Source: Limosilactobacillus urinaemulieris (lineage in GTDB: Bacteria; Bacillota; Bacilli; Lactobacillales; Lactobacillaceae). Taken from it: a stretch of 64,000 bases of DNA. The translations under genes and the position numbers were made by a program. The stretch's first letter is position 1, and each line of letters starts with the position of its first letter. The stretch lies in assembly GCF_014838745.1 (NCBI RefSeq), contig NZ_JABUXR010000002.1, positions 62,001 to 126,000 on the forward strand. The letters are read 5' to 3'. This document shows positions 50,300 to 60,321 of the stretch, piece by piece. The notes beneath the pieces are model-generated. The model did no database searches and had not been told where the DNA came from. It worked only from the letters and a program-made list of their open reading frames with translations.

Positions 50300-51268
50300 A
50301 TGAAACGAAAACGACTTTCGGTTGCGGGACTATTAACCGTTACCCTGTTATTTCTGACTGGTTGTGTACGAACAACAAAGTCGGGAAAGCCATATGGACT
50401 GACATATACGTATCTTGCAAAGCCAATGCAACATTTAATGGAATGGCTCGCTAGTCACTTAGGTAATAATTATGGTTGGGCAATTATTGTAATTGTTGTT
50501 GTGGTTCGGACAATCCTGCTACCAGTAATGTTCTCACAGATGAAGAAATCAACCATCATGCAAGAAAAAATGGCTAAGATTCAGCCACTACTTAAAGATC
50601 TTCAAAAGAAGCAACGGGAAGCCAAAACTCCAGAAGAGCAAGCTGCTATTGGTGCACAAATGATGGCTGTCTATCGGGAAAATAATGTTAGTCTGACTGG
50701 AGGAATTGGCTGTTTACCACTACTAATCCAGTTTCCAGTCTTTGCTGCCCTCTATGCTGCAATCCGTTATTCCCCCGACCTTTATCATGCGACCTTTATG
50801 GGGATCGCGCTCGGAAAGCCAAGCATTCTTTTTGCAATCCTTTCCTTTATTGCATATGCAGCACAAAGCTACCTTGGATTAGTTGGCGTCCCTGAAGAAC
50901 AAAAGAAGCAAATGAAGATGGCAATCTGGATGAGCCCATTTATGACCTTCTTCATCTCGTTAACTTCATCGGCTGGACTAGGTCTTTACTTCTTTATTGG
51001 TGGATTATTTGCAATCCTTCAAACCTTAATGATCAATGCATACCGTCCACGAATTCGTAGACAAATTGCAGAGGAAAACAAGAAAAACCCAATTAAAGTT
51101 CCTGATACTTTAACAACAAGTGATTCAGCAGCGAACGCAACTAACAACGTTTCTGCAACAATTGATCAATTAAAGAAATCCGCTGCACCGGCTTCTTCAG
51201 CTACACCGAAGCTAAGCAATCGTCAACGAAATGCTGGTAAGCAACATCATCATAAAAATAATAATTAA
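50300..51268 (+). CDS. yidC: YidC/OxaA membrane protein insertase
   Basis: 322 residues from the ATG at 50300. Lipoprotein signal with LTGC lipobox, then WAIIVIVVVVRTILLPVM (first core helix with the conserved Arg), a charged loop, and GCLPLLIQFPVFAALYAAI. C-terminal tail is Lys/His-rich (GKQHHHKNNN). It inserts proteins into the membrane with or without Sec; this is the second-copy type common in Firmicutes. Confidence 0.95.
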   Translation: MKRKRLSVAGLLTVTLLFLTGCVRTTKSGKPYGLTYTYLAKPMQHLMEWLASHLGNNYGWAIIVIVVVVRTILLPVMFSQMKKSTIMQEKMAKIQPLLKDLQKKQREAKTPEEQAAIGAQMMAVYRENNVSLTGGIGCLPLLIQFPVFAALYAAIRYSPDLYHATFMGIALGKPSILFAILSFIAYAAQSYLGLVGVPEEQKKQMKMAIWMSPFMTFFISLTSSAGLGLYFFIGGLFAILQTLMINAYRPRIRRQIAEENKKNPIKVPDTLTTSDSAANATNNVSATIDQLKKSAAPASSATPKLSNRQRNAGKQHHHKNNN

Positions 51269-51271
51269 AAA

Positions 51272-51312
51272 AATAAGGACTATGGCAATCACTATAGCCC
51301 TTTTATTTTAGG
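51272..51312 (+). terminator. Terminator after yidC
   Basis: Imperfect hairpin GGACTATGG/CTATAGCCC followed by TTTTATTTTA. Confidence 0.5.
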
Positions 51313-51322
51313 AGACAAGATA

Positions 51323-51733
51323 ATGATTAAACCAATTAACCACGATCAAATACTTTTACAACAACGTGCCACTCCCGCAACAAGGCAAGACCTTAATGTC
51401 GGTATCGATCTCAAAGACACCTTAAATGCACACCAAGCAGAATGCATTGGGATGGCAGCAAATATGATTGGCATCAATAAGGCAATTATTATTGCAAGCC
51501 TTGGGCCAGTTAATATGATAATGTACAATCCTCAAATAACCCAAAAACAAGAGCCATATCAAACCACTGAAGGCTGCCTCTCACTTCCCGGAAAAAGAGC
51601 CGTTACGCGCTATCGTCAAATTAAGGTTACCTTCCGTGATCAAGATTGGCGTTTACAAACCTTACAACTCTCAGATATAGCTGCAGAGGTCGTCCAACAC
51701 GAGATTGATCACCTTAATGGGATCCTGATCTAA
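51323..51733 (+). CDS. Peptide deformylase-like protein
   Basis: 136 residues, short for the family. Motif 2 is TEGCLSLPG and motif 3 QHEIDHLNG, so the metal ligands and catalytic Glu are kept. Motif 1, normally GxGLAAPQ, reads CIGMAANMIG; the Gln that shapes the active site is Met. This is the divergent second deformylase branch seen in lactobacilli; formyl-methionine removal is possible but not assured. Confidence 0.8.
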   Translation: MIKPINHDQILLQQRATPATRQDLNVGIDLKDTLNAHQAECIGMAANMIGINKAIIIASLGPVNMIMYNPQITQKQEPYQTTEGCLSLPGKRAVTRYRQIKVTFRDQDWRLQTLQLSDIAAEVVQHEIDHLNGILI

Positions 51734-51885
51734 GGCCCACCTCTTTTACCGCTACACTCGATTTGCTAAGATAAAGTTAATGAAATAAGAGCCACAAAAT
51801 CGCCGGGTTTTGTTTATAAATTATTTTACTTTCCAAACAGGCGTCCAATTTCTGGAGGATGGGAAGCTAATCTGGAGGTTTTATT

Positions 51886-53193
51886 TTGCCAATCACTAAA
51901 GAAGTTTTTCATTATGTTAGTCGAAACATTATTGCCATGCTTGGAACATCAATTTATGTTTTGATTGATACCCTCTTCATTTCAATTGCTGCGGGCGCAT
52001 TAGGATTAACTGCTCTTAACCTTGCTCTGCCCATCTTTAATCTCTTTAACGCCCTTGGGTTATTACTCGGTGTTGGTGGTGCAACAATTTTTTCGCTCAA
52101 TAAAATTCTTCATCCTGAGCGAATTGAATCTTTGTATAGCTCACTAATGATCTCCGCAGCAATTCTGGGAATAACACTTGCAATTCTAATTGACGTTTTT
52201 TCAGTCGGCATTGTTGACTTTCTCGGCGCCAATAATGCCACAAGGGAGCTCGCCATTACCTATGTACGAATAGTGGCATGGTGTGGCCCATTTGTAATGT
52301 GCAATTATGTCAGCATCAACTTTATTCGTAATGACGGCAACCCAACCTTAACCATGTTGGCGACTGTTAGCGAAACATCATCAGTAATTATCATTGACTG
52401 GTTCTTCATCTTTGGTCTCGGTTTAAAAATGGAAGGAGCCGCTTTAGCAGTAATCTTTTCACCCGCAATTAGTCTAGTAGTTTTATCATTTCACCGGAAA
52501 TTTAAAAATCGCCGGCTGCACTTTCACCTTGTTCGTCCCTCTTTTAAGCCACTTATTGAATCAGCACGACTAGGTTCAGCAGCCGCATTAAATGAATTAA
52601 GCACCGGCGTTAGCGTTTTCTTCTTTAACCATGTTCTTTTAATGCTAGCAAATAATTATGCCGTTGCCGCCTATGGTGTAATTTCAAACATCGCAATCGT
52701 GGTTCTAGCAATTGCTAATGGGGTCGCCCTTGGTGTTCAACCAGTTGCTAGTCGCGAATATGGTGAACATCATTTTAACAATGTCTCGCACGCATTAAGA
52801 GTCGGAATTGTCATTACACTTGTGTTAGCCTTTACTGAATTTATTATCTTAACTACATTTAAGTACCCAATCATCGGGCTTTTTAATACTCAAAACTCAC
52901 TTCAGCTCGTTCATTATGCCGCTGTAGGACTACCGATTTACTTCACGAGTGCCTTCTTCAGCGCCTTAAATTACCTCTTCATTTTGTTCTTAACAGCAAC
53001 CAATTCGGCTCGTGCTTCATTCGCTCTATCACTTCTCCGCGGTTACCTGATTCTCCTGCCATTAATATTTATCCTGCCGTTTTTCTTTGGCCTTAAGGGA
53101 GTCTGGGCAGCGGTTCCGTTAACTGAACTAATTGTCACGGGAATTGGAATCGTCTTAATTCATCAACGGATTATTCAATACAAAGATATTTAA
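51886..53193 (+). CDS. MATE family efflux transporter
   Basis: 435 residues; TTG start at 51886 with TGGAGG upstream. Twelve hydrophobic helices and MATE blocks such as LIDTLFISIAAGALGLTALN, NYVSINFIRNDGNPTLTML and the second-half GVALGVQPVASREYG. Likely exports drugs or cationic metabolites driven by Na+ or H+. Confidence 0.9.
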   Translation: MPITKEVFHYVSRNIIAMLGTSIYVLIDTLFISIAAGALGLTALNLALPIFNLFNALGLLLGVGGATIFSLNKILHPERIESLYSSLMISAAILGITLAILIDVFSVGIVDFLGANNATRELAITYVRIVAWCGPFVMCNYVSINFIRNDGNPTLTMLATVSETSSVIIIDWFFIFGLGLKMEGAALAVIFSPAISLVVLSFHRKFKNRRLHFHLVRPSFKPLIESARLGSAAALNELSTGVSVFFFNHVLLMLANNYAVAAYGVISNIAIVVLAIANGVALGVQPVASREYGEHHFNNVSHALRVGIVITLVLAFTEFIILTTFKYPIIGLFNTQNSLQLVHYAAVGLPIYFTSAFFSALNYLFILFLTATNSARASFALSLLRGYLILLPLIFILPFFFGLKGVWAAVPLTELIVTGIGIVLIHQRIIQYKDI

Positions 53194-53201
53194 AATTAAA
53201 T

Positions 53202-53243
53202 GAGGTTTAAAGCTCCACAATAATAAAGCTTTAAACCTCATTT
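53202..53243. terminator. Bidirectional terminator
   Basis: A perfect 13 bp stem, GAGGTTTAAAGCT with AGCTTTAAACCTC, with A-rich left and T-rich right flanks, between the convergent MATE and permease genes. Confidence 0.85.
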
Positions 53244-53246
53244 TAG

Positions 53247-54737
53247 TTATGCTCGTGCATGTTTAGATGCATAATCATAGAGTATCCACGCAACGATTCC
53301 GAAGAAGACCGGTCCGATGGCTGTCCAAAAGGCCGTTTGATAATCATGATCCAAAATTGGTTGGATACAAGTAAAGATGATCCCCAAACAAACGATAATT
53401 TCGACAAACCATACCAAAACCTTAGTCCAAAAGCGGTTCTTAAATGCCACAAATTCACGTGGAATATCTTTCCGCTGAAATGCTGGAAATGCGCCAACCA
53501 AGAAAATATATGGCGCACAAGTGGAAACATTCCCCATATCAGTTAGGATCTGGTAAAAACTAGCTGCTGCAGAGCCACCAAAAGCTACTAGAAAGATAAT
53601 TACCGAAACAATAATTGCTTGAATCCACATTGCAAAAGCGGGCATTCCATGTTGATTCAACTTGGTAACTCGTGCTGGCCATAAATCAGGGTTTGATCCC
53701 ATAATAAAAGACTTAATTGGCGTATACACAAGGATAAACATCGCACCAAGCATCCCCATTAAACCGGCAAGGGCAATCAAGCGAGTAAATAAATCACCCA
53801 GGAAAAGATTTACTCCATGACTTAACCCTAGAGAAACACCCATCATGTAACCTAAACGGTGGAAAACAACATATGTTACATTTCCCAGATTAACACTTGA
53901 TTTAGCAATTACTTGGTTATAATTTACACTAAATCCAGTCATTACAATCATTAATACGTAACTACCAATGGTCAAGATAGCCCCAATTGTTAATCCTTTA
54001 GGAAAAGTTCTTGAAGGATTTTTCATACTATCGGTAACCCCACCAAGATTTTCCATTCCTGCATATGCAAAGATCGCATAAACAACAAACGAAATAATTG
54101 CAATTGGCGTTTGAAATGATGGATTAGGCGATACAAAGAATGTCTTAATTCCGTCAATTGGCTGTGCCGGAACCCCATGATTTGCAATAATCGTAATTAA
54201 GCTGGCAAAAATAAAGATAAAGTTCATTATGATCATGAAAGCACCACCAAAGGAACTAATCTTTGTAATACCATTAATTCCCCGCGAACTTAACCAGGTA
54301 ACAACGATCACAAAAATAATTGCCAAAAGCCCAATCAACTGTGTCGAATCTAAAGAACCAATATGCCAACTTTGAGTAGTGTCTCGCCCAAAAAGTAACG
54401 CTGATAATGTAATCCAAAGTCGTGAAGCACTTGAAACAATCCATAGGACCCAACTTGCAAGCCAGATGAACGTTCCAATGAATGCAAGCTTTTCGCCAAT
54501 TGAACCCGCTAACCAGGAGTAAATTCCCCCTTTCGCTTCGTTAAATGCTGAACCATATTCGGCCATCATTAAACAACACGGGAAGAAGAAACAGATTCCT
54601 CCGACAATATACCAAAACATTCCTGCATATGACATCTGAGCATAGGCAATAGAAACATTTCCGAACCCATAAATGGTCGAAATGATCATCAAGACCAGCG
54701 TCGGTGTCGTAATTAACTTTTTCTTTTCCGTCGCCAC
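53247..54737 (-). CDS. APC family amino acid permease (YjeM-like)
   Basis: 496 residues; GTG start at 54737 with AAGGAG upstream. About 12 helices, with the APC first-helix region IISTIYGFGNVSIAYAQM and EAKGGIYSWLAGSIG. It resembles YjeM and glutamate:GABA-type antiporters; the exact substrate is uncertain. Confidence 0.88.
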   Translation of the reverse strand: MATEKKKLITTPTLVLMIISTIYGFGNVSIAYAQMSYAGMFWYIVGGICFFFPCCLMMAEYGSAFNEAKGGIYSWLAGSIGEKLAFIGTFIWLASWVLWIVSSASRLWITLSALLFGRDTTQSWHIGSLDSTQLIGLLAIIFVIVVTWLSSRGINGITKISSFGGAFMIIMNFIFIFASLITIIANHGVPAQPIDGIKTFFVSPNPSFQTPIAIISFVVYAIFAYAGMENLGGVTDSMKNPSRTFPKGLTIGAILTIGSYVLMIVMTGFSVNYNQVIAKSSVNLGNVTYVVFHRLGYMMGVSLGLSHGVNLFLGDLFTRLIALAGLMGMLGAMFILVYTPIKSFIMGSNPDLWPARVTKLNQHGMPAFAMWIQAIIVSVIIFLVAFGGSAAASFYQILTDMGNVSTCAPYIFLVGAFPAFQRKDIPREFVAFKNRFWTKVLVWFVEIIVCLGIIFTCIQPILDHDYQTAFWTAIGPVFFGIVAWILYDYASKHARA

Positions 54738-54859
54738 GGATCTTCAACTCCTTATTCCAATTCCTTAACAATATTAAGTTATCCGCTTACATTATAAGCC
54801 TAAATCAACAAAATTTGTACAAACGATCACAATTCGTTGCGGTTTTAGATGTAATTATG

Positions 54860-54995
54860 AAGACAAAAAAGGTGGAGTTGGGTCCTAAGTCCTATTACTT
54901 AGATAAAGTACGAACGGTGCAGTATACAAACAAGGCCTCCAGTGCTCGGCAAAGCCGAACTCTGGAAGCCTGTTTTTACTTTCTAAAGGCTAACT
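54860..54995. repeat. Intergenic palindromic repeat, copy 2
   Basis: Contains GGCCTCCAGTGCTCGGCAAAGCCGAACTCTGGAAGCC, an imperfect palindrome whose core is the inverse of the copy at 34.5 kb. It starts with a GGTGGAGTTGGGTCC stretch. A plus-strand open frame across it (54815-55030) is not a real gene. Confidence 0.55.
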
Positions 54996-55026
54996 ACACG
55001 CACCCATCCCTTATCCAAGATTCTGA

Positions 55027-56787
55027 TTAATTTTCTCCATTGCTTGCCTTGAATTGATTATGAACATACTCAGCATAAAGCGGTGTGCTCTTAATTAATT
55101 CCTTATGAGTACCGGATCCTGAAACGGTTCCATGATCAATAAAGTAAATTTGATCAGCATCGACAATGGTACTTAAACGATGAGCAATTATTAAGGTGGT
55201 TCGTCCCTTCATCAAGGTTGCTAATACTTTTTGACCCATTGATTCTGATTCAGAATCAAGACTAGCGGTTGCTTCATCAAGCATTAAGATCTTTGGGTTA
55301 CGTAAGAATGCCCGAGCAATTGCGATTCGTTGTCGTTGACCACCAGAAATTTTAACACCACGTTCACCAATTTCAGTATCAAGTTGGTTGTCTAATTCCC
55401 GAACGAACTTATCCGCATACGCCATTTCCAATACCCGCCATAGTTCATCATCATTCACTTCACGGTCCAAACCATAGATCAGGTTTTCGCGAATCGTCCC
55501 TGGCATTACCGCTGAATTTTGACCAACTAAGCCAATTTGTTTTCGCCAGTAACTAAGACTGATATTATCAATGTTTTCATTACCGATTTTAATTGTTAAA
55601 GCAGTTGACTGGTAGAAACGTTCAATCAGCGAGAAGATCGTCGTCTTTCCACCACCAGACGGGCCAGCAAAAGCAACCACTGTATTTGGTTTAGCAACCA
55701 CATTAATATCATGTAAAATTTGCTTTCCTTCTTCGTACGCAAAGTCAACATGCTCTAGCTTTAATGGCTGATCAATTACCGTAATCTCTTTTTCTGCTTT
55801 AGCCTTTTCTTCATCTTCATTGAGCATTTCTTGGATCCGTTCAGTTGAACCACTAGTCTTGGCCAACTCGTTAAATAATTGACTAACCATCATAACGGGA
55901 CCCATCATTTGGAAAAGATACATTAAGAAGGAAATTAGCGTCCCCATTGATAATGAATGGTTCATTACACGGACCGCATCATAGCTTAAAACACCGATGA
56001 AGAGTACCATCATCATATTTGTTAATGGGGCCGTTAACGAGTTAATTTACACCAATATTTATAGGTTATTAATTCGTTGTTTTCCGGTAACAAATTCTTT
56101 TTTCTCCGAATTTGAAGATTTTACTAAGCGAATTTCACTAAGAATATTAGTTGAGTCTCCGGCTAAATTTGCCAATTCATCTTGCCGCTTCCAGCCAATC
56201 CGTCCAGCAATCTTCATTACCAGCATTACAGCGACAAAAACAATTGGGACCGTGATAAAAATAATCGCCGTCATTTTCCAGTCCATTGCAATCATGATCA
56301 CTAACGCACCGACGAACTGCAGTAAAGATGTCAACGTATTGGGAACGGTATTTGCTAAGAGGTTCTTCACTTGAGAAGTATCGTTAGATAAACGCGAAGC
56401 AATTTCACCGGTTTTAGTCCGGTCAAAGTAGCGAACAGGTAGTTTTAATAATTTTTCCCATAACTCACGCCGGAGGTTAGCCACAACATTCTCACCAAAT
56501 ACACCAAGAATTAAACCAGAAAAGGCACTAATAATTGTTCCGGCAATGAACAAGCCAATTGTGATTATGACTAATTCTTTATCTAAGTGACCATTGTAAC
56601 TATTGATTAGCTTTTGGGCCATCTTTGGAACCCACAAATTGATCCCAGTAGCAACCAGTCCAATTATAATTCCCAAAATGAACTGCCAATATTTAGGGTG
56701 AACCTGGTTAATTAATTTAAAGAAACTTCGAAAATTAAAGCGGCCATGCCCCTTCTCTACTCGAAGTCCACCATGTCGTTCGTTCAT
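55027..56787 (-). pseudogene. Multidrug ABC transporter (LmrA/BmrA type), broken by two in-frame stops
   Basis: The 5' part (56787-56059) encodes the first membrane helices (HPKYWQFILGIIIGLVATGIN) and ends KQRINNL then TAA. The same frame then reads I-L-V, a second TAA, and resumes INSLTAPLTNMMMVLF through the ATPase domain, with Walker A AFAGPSGGGKTTIFSL, signature ISGGQRQRIAIARAF and Walker B ILMLDEATA, to 55027. About 8-10 residues are missing or changed at 56028-56060. An intact protein would be a homodimeric exporter under the MarR gene upstream. Confidence 0.85.
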
Positions 56788-56819
56788 ATTCTCTCATCTC
56801 CACTTATTATTTTGACTAG

Positions 56820-57440
56820 CTATTTTTTATTGCCAGCAATAATCTTGTCTAGCAACCGTGCTAATTCTGCTTTTTCATTTGCTGTTAGGCTATCGAATAA
56901 ATGACCAAACATTTCCTTTTGTTGATCCTCGACTTCACTTGCACGTGCCTTTCCTAGATCAGTTAAAAAGATTAGGGTAGCTCGTTTATCAGTAGGATCG
57001 GTTGTCCGCCTAATATAACCATCATCTTCTAACTTCCCAAGCGATTCCGAAACAGATGATTGATTAATACCAGCTTGAGCAGCAATTTGCTTTGCGCGAA
57101 TTCCTTCAGGAGCATCAGCAATAATCGTCAGGAGATTTTCCCGAACTAATCCTTGACGCCCTGAAAATTCTGGTTGCCGACCGTTCATCATTGAAAAGGC
57201 GCCATTCATCGCCCAATCGCCTGACATTGTTCGCCTAGCTCTTGGTGAAAATTGATGATCGTTAAACATTCCGTTAGGCCCGATTCCCCTACCCGGAAAT
57301 TCTTGACCATCTCTTCCTAAACCAAAACCAGGCATTGAACCTTGGAATGGCTGATGAACATTTGCAAATGAATTCTCCCTAAGGATCACTAAGCTCTTCA
57401 ACATTTTTTTAATTAATTCCATATTACTAATTTCAGTCAT
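56820..57440 (-). CDS. MarR family transcriptional regulator
   Basis: 206 residues; ATG at 57440 with AAGGAAAGG upstream. A Gly/Phe/Met-rich N-terminal linker (residues ~25-75) precedes the winged helix: REGIRAKQIAAQAGINQSSV-type segment, LGKLEDDGYIRRTTDPTDKRA and the wing. The inserted low-complexity segment is unusual for MarR proteins. It precedes the ABC transporter by 32 nt and probably represses this operon at GGTACC palindromes. Confidence 0.85.
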   Translation of the reverse strand: MTEISNMELIKKMLKSLVILRENSFANVHQPFQGSMPGFGLGRDGQEFPGRGIGPNGMFNDHQFSPRARRTMSGDWAMNGAFSMMNGRQPEFSGRQGLVRENLLTIIADAPEGIRAKQIAAQAGINQSSVSESLGKLEDDGYIRRTTDPTDKRATLIFLTDLGKARASEVEDQQKEMFGHLFDSLTANEKAELARLLDKIIAGNKK

Positions 57441-57492
57441 TATTAACTCTTCCTTTCCTTCTCAAATCTCAAATTCTTGCTAGTTTAAACCA

Positions 57493-57594
57493 CTATTTTT
57501 TCTTTACGTCAGCAGTTAATAACGAGTTACTAGATAAAATAAGGATTAAGATTCCCGTCATTACTATTAAGCCAATCAGTTGATGGATAATCAT
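57493..57594 (-). CDS. Small hydrophobic leader peptide (tentative)
   Basis: 33 residues from an ATG at 57594 with AGGAG upstream: one helix IIHQLIGLIVMTGILILILS and a polar tail ending KKK. It is the first ORF after the MarR promoter. It might be a small membrane protein or a leader; not recognised. Confidence 0.4.
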   Translation of the reverse strand: MIIHQLIGLIVMTGILILILSSNSLLTADVKKK

Positions 57595-57625
57595 ATTATT
57601 TCTCCTACTTAATATATTATATTCT

Positions 57626-57687
57626 TCGGTACCGATGTATATAATATATTACTAGCAATTATTTTGTCAATATATTTTGGTACCAAA
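57626..57687 (-). promoter_or_regulatory. Autoregulated promoter of the MarR/ABC unit
   Basis: Consensus TTGACA (57670-57665) and TATTAT (57646-57641), spacer 18 (or TATATT with 16). A TCGGTACCGA palindrome (57626-57635) covers the start site, and TTTGGTACCAAA (57676-57687) lies next to the -35. The two GGTACC sites are likely operators of the MarR protein. Confidence 0.6.
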
Positions 57688-57857
57688 TTATTTTTTAATT
57701 ACCTCATTAAACACAAGTCAACTAGGCCAGGATAAAATAAGCGCCCAAAGTACGGGAATTCCCGTGCTTTGGAATTCTGGTTCTCCGATATTCAGTACTA
57801 ATAAATGATTTCCCATCTGTTGGTGCTTGAGGTGTTTCGATTAATAAAAAATGGTTC
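57688..57857. other. Intergenic DNA without gene
   Basis: No credible ORF. One 10 bp imperfect palindrome, CAAAGTACGGG with CCCGTGCTTTG around 57733-57760, of unknown use, followed by unremarkable A/T-rich DNA. Confidence 0.4.
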
Positions 57858-57898
57858 ATTATCAACCAATAATGATTGACAATGAACCAGAATCCTTA
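57858..57898 (-). terminator. Terminator of the ArlRS-like operon
   Basis: TGGTTCATTGTCAA pairs with TTGATAATGAACCA on the minus strand and is followed by TTTTTTATT. Confidence 0.8.
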
Positions 57899-57957
57899 TT
57901 CGTATTTATCAAAAACTAACTCCCCATCACCAAGAGTAAAATAAAGTCACAATTAAC

Positions 57958-59436
57958 TTATTTAGTATCTAAGTTATCTTCTTCAACGATCGGTAAAATT
58001 ATCCGAAAAATTGAGCCCCCACCTAATGAGCTTTCAAGAGTAATCGAACCATGATAGCCTTCAACTAATCGTTTAGCAATGGAAAGTCCTAACCCATTAC
58101 CGCCTTTTTTCCGACTACGCGCCTTGTCAACCCGGTAAAAGCGGTCAAAGACCTTCTTAACATCTTCAGGGGCAATTCCTTCACCGAAGTCCTGAACACC
58201 AATTTCAACAGTGTTCATCCCGCGAGAAAGTGAAATATGAATCTCTTTCCGCTCCTGTGAGTATTTAATTGCATTATCACATAAAATTACCAGTACCTGT
58301 TCCAGATGATCACGGTAGATGTTACTAATAACCGGTGAATGAAGATCATCATCCAGAGTAAAAGTAAATTCCGGGTAGAGCATTTTAAAATTATTAAATA
58401 CTTGATGAACCACATCATTAACAACCGTTTGTTGGTTACGGAAGTTAATTTCGACTTGTTCCGCACGACTCAAATCGAGCATCTCTTGAACAAGATTTTT
58501 CATTCTTTTGGTTTCAGCAAGAGAAGCATTTAGTGACTCCGCTAATACTTGAGGATCATCCTTCCCCCAACGCTGAAGCATTTCCAGATGTCCCTGAATA
58601 ATTGCCACTGGTGTCCGTAATTCATGGCTTACATCACCAGCAAATTGTGACTGCTGGTCAATGTACCGTTGCATCCGGTCCAACATTTCATTAAACATTG
58701 CAGTTAATTCAGCTAACTCATCGTTTCTCCCCGTTACAGGAACTCGAATATTCTTTGTCGGGTCTTTACTAATTTCTTTTACCGTATCGTGAATATCACC
58801 TAATGGTTGAAGAAGAAAGTATGATAAGAAGTAGCCTAATAACCCGCTTGTTAAGATTACCAGTAACATCGCAAAGAAGCAAACTAATTTGAACTGATTA
58901 TAACTTTTATAGTAGGCATTTAGACTATTTTCTACTTTTAAATAACCAATTAACTGGTGATTCCTATTAGAGTAAATTGCCTGTGTTCCAGCGAGAACAT
59001 TATGTTCGGGACCAGGAACCTCACTAATCCGCTTGCTTTGTGAGAATTGGGAATGACTTAGCGGTTTTCCAGTACTAAAAATATTCTGCTTGTTAGGAGT
59101 ATAGATGTTAACAATCAGGTGCGAATCACTTAATTCTTGAATGATTGGCCGTCGATAACGCTGACCATTGATAAAATCATCCCGTTCATGCTCAGGAATA
59201 ATGATATTATTAATCCCCGTCTTGCTCAAGATGGTATTACTGCGTCCAAGCTGCTGACTGATTACGTTCATTCCTGAATTAAGCAACTCACGCTCAGAAC
59301 TTAAGAGGTTCTGTGTAAAAGCACTAAACAGCGACATCGCTACCATGCAGAAGATCAAGAAAGAACCAATAGAAGTTCCTAGCGCCCATTTTAATTTTAA
59401 CGAGAAAAATTTCTTTTGCTTTTGTGATTTTTCCAT
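57958..59436 (-). CDS. Sensor histidine kinase (ArlS-like)
   Basis: 492 residues. Two membrane helices flank an extracellular sensor (~residues 40-165), then HAMP, and the kinase core with SQFAGDVSHELRTPVAIIQG (phospho-His), the N box (VLCDNAIKYS) and G boxes (DFGEGI, KGGNGLGLSIAKRL). Paired with the response regulator just upstream. The ArlS/CsrS class controls surface and stress genes. Confidence 0.9.
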   Translation of the reverse strand: MEKSQKQKKFFSLKLKWALGTSIGSFLIFCMVAMSLFSAFTQNLLSSERELLNSGMNVISQQLGRSNTILSKTGINNIIIPEHERDDFINGQRYRRPIIQELSDSHLIVNIYTPNKQNIFSTGKPLSHSQFSQSKRISEVPGPEHNVLAGTQAIYSNRNHQLIGYLKVENSLNAYYKSYNQFKLVCFFAMLLVILTSGLLGYFLSYFLLQPLGDIHDTVKEISKDPTKNIRVPVTGRNDELAELTAMFNEMLDRMQRYIDQQSQFAGDVSHELRTPVAIIQGHLEMLQRWGKDDPQVLAESLNASLAETKRMKNLVQEMLDLSRAEQVEINFRNQQTVVNDVVHQVFNNFKMLYPEFTFTLDDDLHSPVISNIYRDHLEQVLVILCDNAIKYSQERKEIHISLSRGMNTVEIGVQDFGEGIAPEDVKKVFDRFYRVDKARSRKKGGNGLGLSIAKRLVEGYHGSITLESSLGGGSIFRIILPIVEEDNLDTK

Positions 59437-59445
59437 CAGTCAATC

Positions 59446-60132
59446 CTAGGAACGAATAACGTATCCTGTACCCCGAACTGTTTGAATGTAGCTCTTTTCA
59501 CCAGGTCGGTCGATCTTATTCCGTAAGTAACGAATATAAACATCAACCACGTTAGTTTCAACCTTAGAATCGTAGCCCCAAACTTTACTTAATAGTTCTT
59601 TCCGTGACATTACAACGTTAATGTTTTCCATTAAGATTAAAAGAAGTTCATATTCCCGCTTAGTAAGGTTGATTACTTCATCACCACGACGAACAATCCG
59701 ATTCTCTTTTTCAATTGTTAAATTCTTATATTGAACCGTCGTCTGGTGTTCCTTGTTACTACTATCTTCAATGTTAATTCGCCGTAGTAAAGCACGAACA
59801 CGGGCCAAAAGTTCTTCAATTGCAAATGGCTTTACAATATAATCATCTGCACCATGGTCAAAGCCAGATACCCGATCGATCACAGAGTCTCGGGCGGTCA
59901 TGATAATGATTGGTGTATTTTTTAATTCACGAACCCGCCGAGCGACCTCAATTCCGTTTAGTTCTGGCAACATTAGATCAAGTAAAATTAGATCAAAGTC
60001 CTGGTTAAGAGCCGCTTGCAGTCCTGCACGACCGTCTAATTCAACATCGGTCTCATATCCCTCGTGCTTAAGCTCCATCTCAACAAACTTTGCTAAATTT
60101 TCTTCATCCTCAATAATTAAAATTCGACTCAT
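59446..60132 (-). CDS. OmpR-type response regulator (ArlR-like)
   Basis: 228 residues from the ATG at 60132. Receiver domain with EDEENLAKF, DLILLDLMLP (phospho-Asp) and DYIVKPFAI; winged-helix C-terminal domain with NLTKREYELL and VVDVYIRYLRNKID. It precedes the kinase gene by 9 nt. Confidence 0.92.
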   Translation of the reverse strand: MSRILIIEDEENLAKFVEMELKHEGYETDVELDGRAGLQAALNQDFDLILLDLMLPELNGIEVARRVRELKNTPIIIMTARDSVIDRVSGFDHGADDYIVKPFAIEELLARVRALLRRINIEDSSNKEHQTTVQYKNLTIEKENRIVRRGDEVINLTKREYELLLILMENINVVMSRKELLSKVWGYDSKVETNVVDVYIRYLRNKIDRPGEKSYIQTVRGTGYVIRS

Positions 60133-60269
60133 TGCTTTCACCTACACAATTAATTCTTATTTCGCACATTAATAAAACACAATAATTTTATCACAATTTT
60201 CTAATAAACCCCAGCCTTAATATGGTGATGTTTGAAGTAATCTCCACATAATAAATTAAATTTAAAAAT

Positions 60270-60312
60270 AAAAAGACCCTTTCAGGTCCGGCGCCTAGAA
60301 AAGGATCTTTTT
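60270..60312. terminator. Bidirectional terminator
   Basis: AGACCCTTTC(AGGTCC) pairs with the AGATCCTTTT side around a GGCGCC tip, with U-runs in both directions. It ends rpmF on the minus strand. Confidence 0.6.
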
Positions 60313-60321
60313 GTATTGATG

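Noticed and set aside
54815-55030. Plus-strand 71-residue open frame
   Set aside because: It spans an intergenic palindromic repeat and the terminator area; no ribosome-binding site or protein pattern.
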